Shown here piece by piece: positions 1 to 9,474 of a DNA stretch of 64,000 bases. The stretch spans positions 124,001 to 188,000 of the forward strand of contig CABIZX010000004.1 of the NCBI GenBank assembly GCA_902363375.1. The letters run 5' to 3'. The stretch's first letter is position 1. Each line of letters opens with the position of its first letter. The DNA is from Clostridiaceae bacterium (GTDB lineage: Bacteria > Bacillota > Clostridia > Clostridiales > Clostridiaceae). The notes beneath the pieces were generated by a model that did not search any database, had not been told where the DNA came from, and saw only the letters and a list, made by a program, of their open reading frames with translations. Both the position numbers and the translations under genes were made by a program.

Positions 1-30
1 AATACTAGGAACAATACAAAAAATAACTAA
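1..30 (+). CDS. C-terminal tail of an upstream gene (partial)
   Basis: Frame 1 is open from the window edge to a TAA at 28-30. The stop overlaps the strong ribosome binding site of the DUF4363 gene that follows, which is the usual arrangement between genes of one operon. Only nine residues are visible, so the product cannot be read. DUF4363 genes in clostridia often follow a DUF421 (YetF-type) membrane protein gene, which makes that a reasonable guess but no more. Confidence 0.35.
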   Translation, partial: NTRNNTKNN

Positions 31-47
31 GGAGGGTTTTATATAAA

Positions 48-428
48 ATGAAAAATATGATATCCACATGTATCATCTTCTTTTTTATGCTCTTTATTCT
101 TTTTTTTGCAAGTGAATATATAGTATTAACTTGTGATAAGCTTTTGGATGTTTCATCACGAATAGAAGAAAATATAGTAAATGATAATTGGGATGAAAGT
201 TATATGCTATCTTTTGAACTTCTAAATATTTATGAAGGTCATATAGCAAACTTAACTCTATTTTTAAATCATACAGACTTTGATAATATTTATAGCGAAA
301 TTATAAAACTGAGTCAATATTCTAAATGTGAGAGTAAAGATGAAGCGCTCTCTTCTATTCATGTAGTTAAAACTCTAATTAATCATGTTAAAGAGTTAGA
401 ATCTATAACTTTAGGTAATATTTTTTGA
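48..428 (+). CDS. DUF4363 family membrane-anchored protein
   Basis: A 126-residue protein with one N-terminal hydrophobic segment (about residues 4-27) followed by a soluble, mostly helical domain of about 95 residues. Size and layout match the DUF4363 family of Firmicutes, whose function is unknown. The Cys-rich or catalytic motifs of an enzyme are absent. It has a strong ribosome binding site (AAGGAGGG, 29-36) and probably shares an operon with the gene cut by the left edge. By family habit that partner would be a DUF421 membrane protein, and the pair is sometimes linked to spore or envelope functions; this is inference from context. No terminator is obvious between it and the aldolase gene. 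Confidence 0.65.
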   Translation: MKNMISTCIIFFFMLFILFFASEYIVLTCDKLLDVSSRIEENIVNDNWDESYMLSFELLNIYEGHIANLTLFLNHTDFDNIYSEIIKLSQYSKCESKDEALSSIHVVKTLINHVKELESITLGNIF

Positions 429-541
429 TGTGTTTTTAGTTATACTTTCAAAATGTGGTTTTCTATATAGCATTTAACTAAAGTTTCAATTATAATGAAA
501 TTATAGACTTAATCTTATAAATAGAAGGGTGGAATAATGTT

Positions 542-1489
542 ATGGCATTAGTAACTACTAAGGAAATGTTTAGAAAGGCTTTTGAAGGCAAATATGCTAT
601 AGGAGCTTTTAATATTAATAATATGGAGATAATCCAAGGAATTGTAGATGGCGCTAAAGCTCAAAACTCTGCTGTAATACTTCAATGCTCTAGTGGAGCT
701 ATAAAATATATGAGACCAGCTTACTTAAGACATATGGTACTTGCAGCTGTAGAAGAAAGTGGAGTTGATGTAGCTCTACATCTAGACCATGGTGACTCTC
801 TTGAACTATGTAAAGAATGTATAAAAAATGGATTTACTTCTGTTATGTTTGATGGTTCTCACTATGACTATGAAGAAAACGTAAGACTTACAAAAGAAGT
901 TGTTGATTATGCACATGCTCATGGAGTTGTTGTTGAGGCTGAACTTGGAAAACTTGCTGGAGTTGAGGATGCTGTAAATGTATCTGCTAAAGATGCCACA
1001 TATACTGATCCAGACCAAGCAGTTGACTTTGTTAAAAGAACTGGCGTTGATTCATTAGCAATAGCTATTGGAACAAGTCATGGTGCATATAAATTTAAAG
1101 GAGAAGCTAAGCTTGATTTTGAAAGACTTGAGACTATAACAAGAAAATTAGAAGAAGCTGGCTTTGAAAAATATCCAATCGTTCTTCATGGCGCTTCTGC
1201 TGTAGATCCAAAATACGTTGAAATGTGTAATGAAAATGGTGGAGAAATAAAAGGTGCTAAAGGAGTACCTATTGAAATGTTAAGAAAAGCTTCATCTATG
1301 GCTGTTTGCAAAATTAACATGGATACTGACCTAAGACTTTGTGTCACTGGTTCTTGCAGAAAAGTATTCTCAGATAAACCAAGTGAATTTGATCCAAGAA
1401 AGTATCTTGGTGTTGCAAGGACTAACCTTCAACAATTAGTAGAAGATAAAATTACAAATGTTTTAGGTTCAACTGATTCTTTAAAATAA
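542..1489 (+). CDS. fba: Class II fructose-bisphosphate aldolase
   Basis: This 315-residue enzyme cleaves fructose-1,6-bisphosphate to glyceraldehyde-3-phosphate and dihydroxyacetone phosphate in glycolysis, and runs in reverse in gluconeogenesis. Class II features are visible: the zinc-site stretch LHLDHGDS near residue 80, the segment VEAELGKLAG near 130, the GTSHGAYK segment near 178, and HGASAV near 216. The length is in the range of the longer bacterial class II enzymes. The start is ATG 542 behind an AGAAGGGTGG ribosome binding site; an ATG at 537 is out of frame. It stands as a single gene ending in a bidirectional terminator shared with the converging nucleoid protein gene. A tagatose-bisphosphate aldolase is possible within the same family but less likely. 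Confidence 0.93.
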   Translation: MALVTTKEMFRKAFEGKYAIGAFNINNMEIIQGIVDGAKAQNSAVILQCSSGAIKYMRPAYLRHMVLAAVEESGVDVALHLDHGDSLELCKECIKNGFTSVMFDGSHYDYEENVRLTKEVVDYAHAHGVVVEAELGKLAGVEDAVNVSAKDATYTDPDQAVDFVKRTGVDSLAIAIGTSHGAYKFKGEAKLDFERLETITRKLEEAGFEKYPIVLHGASAVDPKYVEMCNENGGEIKGAKGVPIEMLRKASSMAVCKINMDTDLRLCVTGSCRKVFSDKPSEFDPRKYLGVARTNLQQLVEDKITNVLGSTDSLK

Positions 1490-1501
1490 TATAAAAAATA
1501 A

Positions 1502-1529
1502 AAAACATGGAATTTTTATTCCATGTTTT
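1502..1529. terminator. Bidirectional terminator between fba and the nucleoid protein gene
   Basis: The inverted repeat AACATGGAA / TTCCATGTT has A-runs on the left and T-runs on the right, so it can end transcription from both converging genes. Confidence 0.8.
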
Positions 1530-1537
1530 TATTTTTA

Positions 1538-2578
1538 CTACTTTTCTGTATAACTAATTATATGTTTTATTATCATATTAATACTACCGTCTCCTACTCT
1601 TTCAATCTCAAACTTATTAATGTCATTATAAGCTTCTTCTGATATATATAAATCTATGTCTTTATCTATTTTAAGTCGAACTCTCTTTAATTTTTTTTCT
1701 ACCCATTGCTTATCTAAAGCTACAGTTTCACTAACACCACTTTCAATGGCAAAGGTTCTAAAATTTTCTTTTAGAGCATCATTGTCCTTAAATACTTCTT
1801 CTACAAAATTATTTAAATCTATAGCATCATCTTCTTTAAGTCTTTTCTTAACTTCTCTACGAACAATTTCTTGCCCTTCTGCATTCTCATTTAAAGCATT
1901 TTGAGTCCACTTTTCAGCTACTTTTAGAAATTGTTTTGTTTTATCTCTTTCATTTTCTATAATAGTACATCCTAGATAATTATCAATAAAATAGTTAGCG
2001 CCATATTCATTATTTTCTTTATTGCTCTTATTCTGCTTATCAATTACTAACAAGTCATATTCATTATTGCTAGCTAAGGTCTTAATAAATGCACATTTCT
2101 GTATTCTAGAACTACTTGAAGGAAGTCCCGTAAATTGAGGTACTATGTCTATACCAATTTTTCCATCTACAAATTCTACATTATGCATATAATTTTTAAT
2201 ATAATCCATTTTAAATATACCTATAAATGCACCATATTCTGTAGTGAATGACACTGTTAATAGATCACAGGAAGGTATATTCCCCTTTGACCTCATCAAT
2301 ATAAACATTTGACTAGCTAATTCCTTTGATACATTTATTAGGTTATTTTCTCCGTTTAAATACTCTTGACATACTTCCTTTACTATATTTCTTTCTTTAT
2401 TAAAAAAAGCATACTTAAGCTCTTCATCCTTTAAGCACCTTTGAATATGTTTAAAAATGAAGGTATACACTTCTTCTGTTAATTCTAGTGGATATTCATT
2501 CAAAACCGGCTCATCTGAATTATTATCTAAGATATGGATAACTGCTTCATTTATATTAATTTCATTTATATACTCCAT
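1538..2578 (-). CDS. Nucleoid-associated protein, NdpA/YejK (NA37) family
   Basis: A 346-residue soluble protein that matches the 37-kDa nucleoid-associated family across its length: an N-terminal alpha/beta part beginning with the alternating NEININEAVIHIL strand, a central part with VSFTTEYGAFIGIFKMDYIK, and a C-terminal part ending in a KIDKDIDLYISEEAYND-type strand region. In Gammaproteobacteria the family associates with the nucleoid. Its role in clostridia is not established, and some members sit in mobile or defence contexts. Here it is a lone gene between the aldolase and the CYTH operon, with no phage genes nearby. The ATG start is supported by a GGAAAG sequence just upstream. Confidence 0.75.
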   Translation of the reverse strand: MEYINEININEAVIHILDNNSDEPVLNEYPLELTEEVYTFIFKHIQRCLKDEELKYAFFNKERNIVKEVCQEYLNGENNLINVSKELASQMFILMRSKGNIPSCDLLTVSFTTEYGAFIGIFKMDYIKNYMHNVEFVDGKIGIDIVPQFTGLPSSSSRIQKCAFIKTLASNNEYDLLVIDKQNKSNKENNEYGANYFIDNYLGCTIIENERDKTKQFLKVAEKWTQNALNENAEGQEIVRREVKKRLKEDDAIDLNNFVEEVFKDNDALKENFRTFAIESGVSETVALDKQWVEKKLKRVRLKIDKDIDLYISEEAYNDINKFEIERVGDGSINMIIKHIISYTEK

Positions 2579-2738
2579 TACTTTCCTCCATAAATTTAAA
2601 ACGCAAACTTACTTAGTCTACTATAGATTTTATCACATAAGAATAATTATATATTTTTTTTTAACAATATCAATAAAATTTGTTATAATCTTAAACATAA
2701 GGTATAATGTCATCATTAAATAAAAAGGGGTGTTAACC

Positions 2739-3287
2739 TTGCAAGAGATGGAAACTAGAATTTTAAAAATAAATGTAGATGAAATAAAGTCTAAATTAAA
2801 TAAACTAGGTTGTAAAAAAGTCAAAGATGAAAATCAAATCAATAACCTTTATGATTTTCCCGATAGAAGTATGTTAAATAAAAAGGGCTATGCTAGAATT
2901 AGAATTGTTGAAGACAATTTAAATAACATTATAGTAAACTATATGACTACTAAAAAGCTTCTAAGCCAAGACAAATATAAAGTTATGGAAGAAAATGAGG
3001 TTATTATAGATGATAGCGTAGTTGGAAGTAGAATTTTTACTTCTCTTGGCCTTGAGTTAGTAGAGTCTATAAAAAAACATAGGGAAAGCTATAAATATAA
3101 GAATTCTCTTATTGAAATAGATATAAATGATAAAAGTTTCTGTCCATTTCCTTATTTAGAAATAGAATCAACTAATGAAGAAGAAATAAAGGAAATTGTA
3201 GCTTTACTTGGATATACAATGGAGGATACTACCTCTAAGACAATCTTTGAAATATTAAATGAGGAAGGGTCAGTAAAAGGAATATAA
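2739..3287 (+). CDS. CYTH domain protein (class IV adenylate cyclase / triphosphatase fold)
   Basis: About 182 residues with the CYTH hallmark at the extreme N terminus: the ExExR-type stretch EMETRILKI (EXEXK in the canonical form), then later basic and acidic strands such as NEVIIDD and SLIEIDI that would line the triphosphate tunnel. CYTH proteins act on triphosphate-containing substrates (adenylate cyclase 2, thiamine triphosphatase, inorganic triphosphatase); which one applies here is not visible. The best start is TTG 2739, placed 7-8 bases after AAGGGGTG. A GTG at 2730 lies inside that ribosome binding site. The stop codon overlaps the next ATG (TAATG), so it is translationally coupled to the DUF5685 gene. 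Confidence 0.75.
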   Translation: MQEMETRILKINVDEIKSKLNKLGCKKVKDENQINNLYDFPDRSMLNKKGYARIRIVEDNLNNIIVNYMTTKKLLSQDKYKVMEENEVIIDDSVVGSRIFTSLGLELVESIKKHRESYKYKNSLIEIDINDKSFCPFPYLEIESTNEEEIKEIVALLGYTMEDTTSKTIFEILNEEGSVKGI

Positions 3288-4168
3288 TGTTTGGTTATGT
3301 AACACCATATAAAATGGAATTAAAAATTAAAGACTATGAAATGTTTAAGGCTTACTATTGCGGACTATGTGTATCTATAAAAAACAACTTTTCCAATTTA
3401 TGTAGAATGTCCTTAAATTATGATATGACCTTCTTAGGAATACTTATAGACAGTTTAGAACATAACAAACATGAATATGTGGTTACTAAATGCATTGCTC
3501 ATCCTATGAAAAAAAAGCCTAAGATTATAAGTAACAAAGCCCTAGATTATGCTGCTTTTTGCAATGTAGCTTTAGTATACTATAAATTGTTAGATGACTA
3601 TAATGATGATAATTCTCTAAATAAAAAACTTATTTCTCTGTACATAAAAAAATTTATAGATAAATCTCCAGAAGACTTATCTTCAATACTAGTAAGCATA
3701 GATGAGAATATTAAGAAGTTAAGTACTCTTGAGAAATCTACAGGGAGTATCTCTATTGATGAGTTAAGTGACCCTTTTGCTTCTTTAACAGCATTTATAA
3801 TATCTTATTATTATAAAAATGAAGATTTTTTTAATGATTTATATGATTTAGGCTATAATTTAGGTAGATGGATTTATATAATAGATGCATATGATGATTT
3901 AAAGGAAGATATGGAAAAAGATAAATTTAATGCTATAAATAAAGCTTTTAATACTGAAGGTTTATCCTATGAAGAATTAATAAATGAACAAAGTGGCAGA
4001 ATTGAATTTAATTTATTAATGAGCGCAAATACTACTGTGGAAGCTCTAAATAAACTTCCTATAAACAAAAATAAAGATTTACTCTTTAATATACTACAAT
4101 TAGGACTTATGAATAAAATAGAAACTATAAAATCAAGGAGTGACAAGAAACATGAAAAATCCTTATGA
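3287..4168 (+). CDS. DUF5685 family protein
   Basis: A 293-residue helical protein that opens with [13 protein letters not shown] and a YYCGLC motif, the signature of the clostridial DUF5685 family. A second cysteine-containing patch (TKCIAHP, near residue 67) and an acidic [16 protein letters not shown] segment near 200 recall a prenyl-synthase-like helical bundle, but no function is established. It overlaps the CYTH gene upstream, and its 3-prime end overlaps the ribosome binding site of the J-domain gene, so the three are coupled. The frequent pairing of DUF5685 with a J-domain gene suggests that the two proteins act together, perhaps as chaperone and client or adaptor; that is inference. 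Confidence 0.75.
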   Translation: MFGYVTPYKMELKIKDYEMFKAYYCGLCVSIKNNFSNLCRMSLNYDMTFLGILIDSLEHNKHEYVVTKCIAHPMKKKPKIISNKALDYAAFCNVALVYYKLLDDYNDDNSLNKKLISLYIKKFIDKSPEDLSSILVSIDENIKKLSTLEKSTGSISIDELSDPFASLTAFIISYYYKNEDFFNDLYDLGYNLGRWIYIIDAYDDLKEDMEKDKFNAINKAFNTEGLSYEELINEQSGRIEFNLLMSANTTVEALNKLPINKNKDLLFNILQLGLMNKIETIKSRSDKKHEKSL

Positions 4169-4772
4169 AGTACTTGGAGTTAAAGAAAATGCCTCTCAAG
4201 ATGAAATCAAAAAAGCTTATAGAGAGCTAGTAAAACAATACCATCCAGACAAGTATGTTAATAATCCTCTTAAAGACTTAGCAGAAGAAAAACTTAGAGA
4301 AATAAACGAAGCTTACGATATATTAAGTAAAAAAGGTAATGCCGGAAATACTTCTTCTGGTTATGGAAGCTCTTCCTCTAGCTATAGTGGAAGGTCTAAT
4401 ACTTATAATGACCCTAATCTACAATCTATCAGAATGGATATTAATAGAGGAAATATTGGCGGTGCAGAAGCAAAGCTTAATGCTATTACTAGCCGTACTG
4501 CTGAATGGAACTTCTTAATGGGAGTTGTTCATCTTAGAAAAGGATGGTATGATAGCGCCTATAACTTGATTAATACTGCATGTAGAATGGATCCTAATAA
4601 TTTTGAATACAGACAAACCCTTAATCAATTAAGTAATGCACAAAATAATTATAGAAGTACCTACTATGGTCAAAGAACAGCTTCAAATGACATGTGTAAT
4701 ACATGCTTAAATATCTGGATGTTAGACACATGTTGTGAATGCATGGGTGGAGATTGTATTAGTTGTTGTTAA
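4152..4772 (+). CDS. J-domain protein with a cysteine-rich tail
   Basis: About 206 residues: an N-terminal J domain (residues 1-65) with the diagnostic HPD in QYHPDKYV, then a Gly/Ser/Tyr-rich linker (about 70-90), a TPR-like helical part (about 95-160), and a terminal stretch holding eight cysteines in 25 residues. J domains stimulate Hsp70 ATPase. The protein lacks the DnaJ zinc-finger and substrate-binding domains, so it is a specialised co-chaperone rather than DnaJ itself. The start is ATG 4152 after CAAGGAG; a GTG at 4140 is part of that ribosome binding site. The cysteine tail could bind metal or form disulfides. It is coupled to DUF5685 upstream and 12 bases from the membrane protein downstream. 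Confidence 0.85.
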   Translation: MKNPYEVLGVKENASQDEIKKAYRELVKQYHPDKYVNNPLKDLAEEKLREINEAYDILSKKGNAGNTSSGYGSSSSSYSGRSNTYNDPNLQSIRMDINRGNIGGAEAKLNAITSRTAEWNFLMGVVHLRKGWYDSAYNLINTACRMDPNNFEYRQTLNQLSNAQNNYRSTYYGQRTASNDMCNTCLNIWMLDTCCECMGGDCISCC

Positions 4773-4784
4773 AAGGAGGTTCCT

Positions 4785-5288
4785 ATGAAAGAAAATAAGG
4801 CTTCGAATATAGCAAAGGGCGGTATGCTTATTGCTTTGACTCTTATTATCTTATATGCCGCTAACTTTATTACCTTTAACACTTTATTTTTATTAGGTTT
4901 AACTTCAGCACTTATTCCTTTAGCTATACTCATTGCTGATCTAAAGACTAGTCTATTAGTATATATAGGGTCCTCAATATTAGCTTACTTTATAATTCCA
5001 GACAAAACTCTTTGTCTTTTTTATGTTTTGATCTTCGGTCCCTATGGTATAGCAAAATTTTTTATAGAGCAAAAAAGAAGTGTTCCTATAGAAATTATAT
5101 TGAAACTACTCTACTTTAATATAATAACTTTTATAACATTTATTTTGTATAAACAACTCTTTATGGCTAATATTGAATTGCAATATTCATTGCCTATTAT
5201 AATTATAGCTGGAAATATAGCCTTTTTTGTATTCGACTATGTTCTTACTGTGTTTGTGAACAATGTAAGAAATAGACGATTTAAATAA
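4785..5288 (+). CDS. Small integral membrane protein, function unknown
   Basis: A 167-residue protein with about five or six hydrophobic segments (roughly residues 12-28, 32-50, 55-72, 78-92, 105-125 and 135-158) and a basic C-terminal tail. The arrangement recalls ECF-transporter S components or DUF2232/YybS-like proteins, but no decisive motif is visible. It has a perfect AAAGGAGG ribosome binding site and lies 12 bases after the J-domain gene, so it is the last gene of the CYTH-DUF5685-DnaJ operon. The leuS promoter starts at its stop codon, and no hairpin terminator separates them. Confidence 0.6.
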   Translation: MKENKASNIAKGGMLIALTLIILYAANFITFNTLFLLGLTSALIPLAILIADLKTSLLVYIGSSILAYFIIPDKTLCLFYVLIFGPYGIAKFFIEQKRSVPIEIILKLLYFNIITFITFILYKQLFMANIELQYSLPIIIIAGNIAFFVFDYVLTVFVNNVRNRRFK

Positions 5289-5289
5289 C

Positions 5290-5319
5290 TTGACATTTAC
5301 TTCAATGTTAATGTATAAT
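5290..5319 (+). promoter_or_regulatory. Promoter of the leuS T-box leader
   Basis: TTGACA at 5290-5295 and TATAAT at 5314-5319, spaced 18 bases, form a consensus vegetative promoter about 30 bases before the T-box Stem I. Confidence 0.8.
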
Positions 5320-5325
5320 TTTTAA

Positions 5326-5567
5326 AAACTTAATAAATTATTATTGCAGTGATAAGGAGTAGTAATATATCAACTTATTCAAAGAGAGCTACAGTTTGGT
5401 GTAATGTAGTAATAAGCCTATATGAACTTGCCTAGGAGCTTACTTGTGAAAAGCAAGTACGGAATAAACCGTTATCTTATTAAGTGAGACCTTTATGGTC
5501 TAAATAGAGTGGTACCGCGGAATTATAGTTTTCGTCTCTTTGTAATAAGAGATGAAGACTTTTTTTT
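5326..5567 (+). promoter_or_regulatory. Leucine T-box leader of leuS
   Basis: A tRNA-sensing leader. Stem I carries the AG-bulge/apical elements (AGAGAGC followed by TTTGGTG, from 5372). The probable specifier codon is CTT (Leu) at 5427-5429 in a TGAACTTGCC context. The conserved T-box AGTGGTACCGCGG lies at 5508-5520. The intrinsic terminator hairpin spans 5528-5559, with a T-run from 5560. Uncharged tRNA-Leu would stabilise the antiterminator and allow leuS transcription. Confidence 0.92.
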
Positions 5568-5611
5568 ATTTTAATAAAATATTTGATGTTTATAAAACAA
5601 GGAGGATTATT

Positions 5612-8050
5612 ATGGCTAGATATGGAACTGCTACCGATAAAAAATGGCAGAAAAAATGGGAAGAAACAAATCTATATAAATTTGATGAAAACAATATAGA
5701 TAAAAAATTATATGTTCTTGAAATGTTCTCATATCCATCAGGAAGCCAGCTTCATGCAGGTCACTGGTTTAACTATGGACCAGTGGATTCATGGGCTAGA
5801 ATGAAGAAAATGCAAGGATATAATGTATTCCAACCAATGGGCTTTGATGCCTTTGGACTTCCAGCAGAAAACTATGCAATTAAAACTGGAATACACCCTA
5901 AAGATTCTACAGATAAAAATATTGAAACCATGGAAAAGCAACTTAAAGCTATGGGTGCTATGTTTAACTGGGATAATGAAGTTGTAACTTGTAGACCAGA
6001 TTATTACAAATGGACTCAATGGCTATTCTTAAAATTATATGAAAAGGGTCTTGCTTACAGAAAAAATGCTCCAGTAAACTGGTGTCCTAGTTGTAACACA
6101 GTGCTTGCTAATGAGCAAGTTGTAGAAGGTCATTGTGAAAGATGTGAAAGCGAAGTAACAAAGAAAAATCTTACTCAATGGTTCCTTAAAATCACTGAAT
6201 ATGCAGATGAGCTTCTTGAAAAGCTAGATGATCTTGATTGGCCTGAAAAAACTAAATCTATGCAAAAGCATTGGATTGGTAAGTCAACTGGTTCTGAGGT
6301 AACTTTTAAAGTTAAAAATTCAGATATCCAATTTAATACCTTTACTACTAGAGTTGATACTTTGTTTGGTGTTAGTTATGTAGTTCTTGCTCCTGAAAAT
6401 GAATTAGTAGATAAACTTACTACTGAAGATAATAAATCTACGGTAGAAGCTTATAAAGAGGCTGCTGCAAAACAAAGTGATATAGAAAGACAATCCATAT
6501 CAAGAGAAAAAACTGGAGTGTTTACAGGTTCTTACGCTATAAATCCAATAAATGGTCGTGAAATTCCAATTTGGGTTGGAGACTATGTACTAAATACCTA
6601 TGGTACAGGTGCGGTAATGGCAGTTCCAGCTCATGATGACCGTGACTATGCCTTTGCTCAAAAGTATAACCTACCTATAGAGAGAGTTATTGAAGGTGGA
6701 GATTCTCTTCCATTTACTGAATATGGCCCAATGATGAATAGCGATAAATTTGATGGACTTAAGGGAGAAGAAGCTAAAAATGCTGTGGTTGAAGAACTTG
6801 AAAAATTAGGTCTTGGTAAAAAACAAGTCAACTATAGACTACGTGACTGGCTAGTTTCTAGACAAAGATACTGGGGTGCACCTATTCCAATGATTCATTG
6901 TGATAAATGCGGAACAGTTCCTGTACCACAGGACCAGCTTCCTGTAGAACTTCCATACGACGTAGAGTTTGCTCCAGATGGTAAATCACCTCTTGCAAAA
7001 TCTGAAGAATTTATAAACGTAACTTGTCCAAAATGTGGAGGTCCTGCGCATCGTGATGCAGACACTTTAGATACTTTTGTATGTTCATCTTTCTATTATT
7101 TAAGATATGCTGATAATAAAAATACTGAAAAAGCTTTTGATAGTGAAATAATAAATAAGATGCTTCCAGTAGATAAATATGTAGGTGGTCCTGAACATGC
7201 TTGTATGCACCTTCTATATGCAAGATTTATAACTAAAGCTCTTAGAGATATGGGACTTTTAAACTTTGATGAACCATTCCTATCATTAACTCACCAAGGT
7301 TTAATTTTAGGACCTGATGGACAAAAAATGAGTAAATCTAAAGGTAATACCATATCTCCTGATGACTATATAAAAGAATATGGTGCTGATGTATTTAGAA
7401 TGTATTTAATGTTTGGATTTGGTTATACTGATGGTGGTGCTTGGAGCGATGATGGTATTAAATCTATAGGAAAATTTGTAGATAGAATAGAAAGAACTTT
7501 AGATAATGCTATTGTAGAAATAAAGTGTAAAAAATCTACTAAGGACACTATGGACTCTGCTGAGAAAGAGCTTAACTATTGGAGACACTTTGCAATTAGA
7601 GGTGTTAGCGAAGATGCAGAAAAACTTCAATTCAATACTGCTATTGCAAGACTTATGGAGCTTACAAATGCTCTTAATAAGTATCTAAATGAAGATATTA
7701 AAAATACTGATTTCTTAAAAGAAGTGTTGGTTGACTATATCAAACTTTTAGCTCCTTTTGCTCCTCACTTCAGTGAAGAACAATGGGAAAACCTTGGAAT
7801 GGAATACTCCGTATTTAATGAAAAGTGGCCTGAATTTAATCCAGCTGCTTTAATTAAAGATGAAGTAGAGATTGCTATTCAAATTAATGGTAAGATTAAA
7901 GCAAAAATAAATATTTCAACTTCTTCTTCTGAAGATGAAATAAAAGAAGCATCTTTAAATGATGAAACAATTAAAGCTAACCTTGAAGGAAAAACTGTAA
8001 GGAAAGTTATAGTTATCAAAGGTAGACTTGTAAATATAGTTGCTAATTAA
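5612..8050 (+). CDS. leuS: Leucyl-tRNA synthetase
   Basis: An 812-residue class I synthetase that charges tRNA-Leu. It shows the HIGH-equivalent LHAGH (residues 47-51), zinc-finger-like cysteine pairs (NWCPSC and HCERC near residues 150-175), the CP1 editing domain ([20 protein letters not shown] near 236 and [15 protein letters not shown] near 332), the KMSKS loop at 572-576, and a C-terminal anticodon-binding domain. The start is ATG 5612 behind GGAGG (5601-5605). A longer in-frame reading from 5552 begins inside the T-box terminator and cannot be the real start. It is the single gene of its transcript, ending at a terminator shared with the converging gene. Confidence 0.97.
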   Translation: MARYGTATDKKWQKKWEETNLYKFDENNIDKKLYVLEMFSYPSGSQLHAGHWFNYGPVDSWARMKKMQGYNVFQPMGFDAFGLPAENYAIKTGIHPKDSTDKNIETMEKQLKAMGAMFNWDNEVVTCRPDYYKWTQWLFLKLYEKGLAYRKNAPVNWCPSCNTVLANEQVVEGHCERCESEVTKKNLTQWFLKITEYADELLEKLDDLDWPEKTKSMQKHWIGKSTGSEVTFKVKNSDIQFNTFTTRVDTLFGVSYVVLAPENELVDKLTTEDNKSTVEAYKEAAAKQSDIERQSISREKTGVFTGSYAINPINGREIPIWVGDYVLNTYGTGAVMAVPAHDDRDYAFAQKYNLPIERVIEGGDSLPFTEYGPMMNSDKFDGLKGEEAKNAVVEELEKLGLGKKQVNYRLRDWLVSRQRYWGAPIPMIHCDKCGTVPVPQDQLPVELPYDVEFAPDGKSPLAKSEEFINVTCPKCGGPAHRDADTLDTFVCSSFYYLRYADNKNTEKAFDSEIINKMLPVDKYVGGPEHACMHLLYARFITKALRDMGLLNFDEPFLSLTHQGLILGPDGQKMSKSKGNTISPDDYIKEYGADVFRMYLMFGFGYTDGGAWSDDGIKSIGKFVDRIERTLDNAIVEIKCKKSTKDTMDSAEKELNYWRHFAIRGVSEDAEKLQFNTAIARLMELTNALNKYLNEDIKNTDFLKEVLVDYIKLLAPFAPHFSEEQWENLGMEYSVFNEKWPEFNPAALIKDEVEIAIQINGKIKAKINISTSSSEDEIKEASLNDETIKANLEGKTVRKVIVIKGRLVNIVAN

Positions 8051-8094
8051 TAAATCATCATATTTCCTTCAATACTAATTTATATAATTTAAAA

Positions 8095-8127
8095 AAACCA
8101 GAGGAAAATATCCTCTGGTTTATTTTT
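8095..8127. terminator. Bidirectional terminator after leuS
   Basis: The hairpin AAACCAGAGGA / TCCTCTGGTTT has a 5-base loop and is flanked by A-runs and T-runs. It serves leuS and the converging gene. Confidence 0.85.
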
Positions 8128-8527
8128 CACTCTGATTTATTGGTAATTTCTTTTCAGTATTTAAGTTCTTACCTTCTCTTATTGTTATGCAGCTATGTCT
8201 TGCTTCTTTTTCCTTTACAGTAACTGATTTAATAAAGATATCATCATGCCATATCTTTATTAAATAATTCTTATTTGGTGGTAATGGACCAAATAAGAAT
8301 TGACCATATTCGTCTGTAAAGGTATGAGTTACTGGTAATATACTTAATGGGTCATTGGCATCTTGAAGTATTATTAACTTTACTACTGCGTCGCTTACAG
8401 GTTTGTTATGTTTATTAACAACTCTTCCATAGATAACCCCTCTATTGTCATCACCAGTTTCAACTATAGCATCTACATACCTATCTCCATAAGTAGTTGA
8501 TTGATACTTAATTAATTGTTCGCTCAT
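8120..8527 (-). CDS. Carboxypeptidase-regulatory-like (beta-sandwich) protein
   Basis: A 135-residue protein whose middle (about residues 28-112) reads as a transthyretin-like carboxypeptidase regulatory domain: GVIYGRVVNKHNKPVSDAVV, then FTDEYGQFLFGPLPPNKNYLIKI, ending in a VTVKEKEARH strand. There is no signal peptide, transmembrane segment or sortase motif, so it is predicted to be cytoplasmic or attached to another structure. Similar small proteins occur as unassigned single genes in clostridia. A spore-coat or appendage role is conceivable but not supported by anything here. Its ribosome binding site GAGGGGAT precedes ATG 8527. Confidence 0.65.
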   Translation of the reverse strand: MSEQLIKYQSTTYGDRYVDAIVETGDDNRGVIYGRVVNKHNKPVSDAVVKLIILQDANDPLSILPVTHTFTDEYGQFLFGPLPPNKNYLIKIWHDDIFIKSVTVKEKEARHSCITIREGKNLNTEKKLPINQSEK

Positions 8528-8596
8528 TCTATCCCCTCACCAAATATTGTTATATAACATCATATGAGGAATTTAAAATTTTCGTACCACTAAATA

Positions 8597-9385
8597 TTAT
8601 TTGTACCTCTCAAGGACCTTTTTAGTTTCTTCTAAAAGACTTGTAAGCTCAAATACATCTCCTACTTCTAATAATTTATTAAGTTCTTCTGTAAACCTTG
8701 ATGCCTCACTAGTTTTACCATGAGATGATATTGTTAGTATATTTTCAACTATATTACTTACTAAAGATGATTTTACCTCAAAAAGTTTTTGTGCATCCTT
8801 TATCTCATCTTTTATTGCTAACATTTCTGTATCTAAATTAAAGGCTGCATCTGCCGCATTTTTTAGTTTTCCTTTAATATCTGTAGGTATGGCATGTTTA
8901 TACTTATAATTTAAAGAGTGTTCCACTGTAGCCCAAAAATTCATAGCTAGAGTTCTTATCTGAAATTCAGCAAGCACCTCACACATACCTGATGCCATAT
9001 TAACTGGATATTTTATAATCATATGATAGCTTCTATATCCACTAGATTTTACATTAGTAACATAATCTTTTTCATAGATTATTTGCATATCTTTTCTTTC
9101 ACGTATTATATTTACTACTTTATCAATGTCATCTACAAATTGACACATTATTCTTAGTCCAGCTATATCCTCCATCTCATACTGGATTCTATCTAAAGGT
9201 ATATCAAATTTATTAGCCTTCTCTAGTATACTAGAAACTTCTTTAACTCTTCCTGTTACAAATTCTATAGGCGAATATTCATTTTTCTTTCTTAGCTCTC
9301 TTCTTATACTTCTAAACTTTACCTTCAATTCCTCTACTGCTTGATCGTAGGGAATTAAAAAACTTTTCCATTCAATAACTGCCAT
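8597..9385 (-). CDS. RelA/SpoT-type small alarmone synthetase (GTP pyrophosphokinase family)
   Basis: About 262 residues holding a single RelA/SpoT synthetase domain, without HD hydrolase, TGS or ACT domains. Diagnostic stretches are EDIAGLRIMCQFVDDI (near residue 80), VKSSGYRSYHMIIKYP (near 115) and EFQIRTLAMNFWATVEHS (near 145), followed by a helical tail like that of the Bacillus YjbM/YwaC enzymes. It should make ppGpp, pppGpp or pGpp from ATP and guanine nucleotides. The start is ATG 9385 behind AAAGGA; ATG 9394 and TTG 9409 also lie in frame but fit the ribosome binding site less well. It is monocistronic or loosely linked to the metallophosphoesterase upstream, 89 bases away. Confidence 0.88.
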   Translation of the reverse strand: MAVIEWKSFLIPYDQAVEELKVKFRSIRRELRKKNEYSPIEFVTGRVKEVSSILEKANKFDIPLDRIQYEMEDIAGLRIMCQFVDDIDKVVNIIRERKDMQIIYEKDYVTNVKSSGYRSYHMIIKYPVNMASGMCEVLAEFQIRTLAMNFWATVEHSLNYKYKHAIPTDIKGKLKNAADAAFNLDTEMLAIKDEIKDAQKLFEVKSSLVSNIVENILTISSHGKTSEASRFTEELNKLLEVGDVFELTSLLEETKKVLERYK

Positions 9386-9474
9386 ATGTGTCATTCCTTT
9401 ACTAAGCAATTCTATTAATACGTATTTAATTATATCATATATGGTATTTTTTATGGTATTTTCTATGAATTTTA

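Noticed and set aside
5552..5611. An N-terminal extension of leuS
   Set aside because: It begins inside the T-box terminator hairpin, and the ribosome binding site at 5601-5605 supports ATG 5612.
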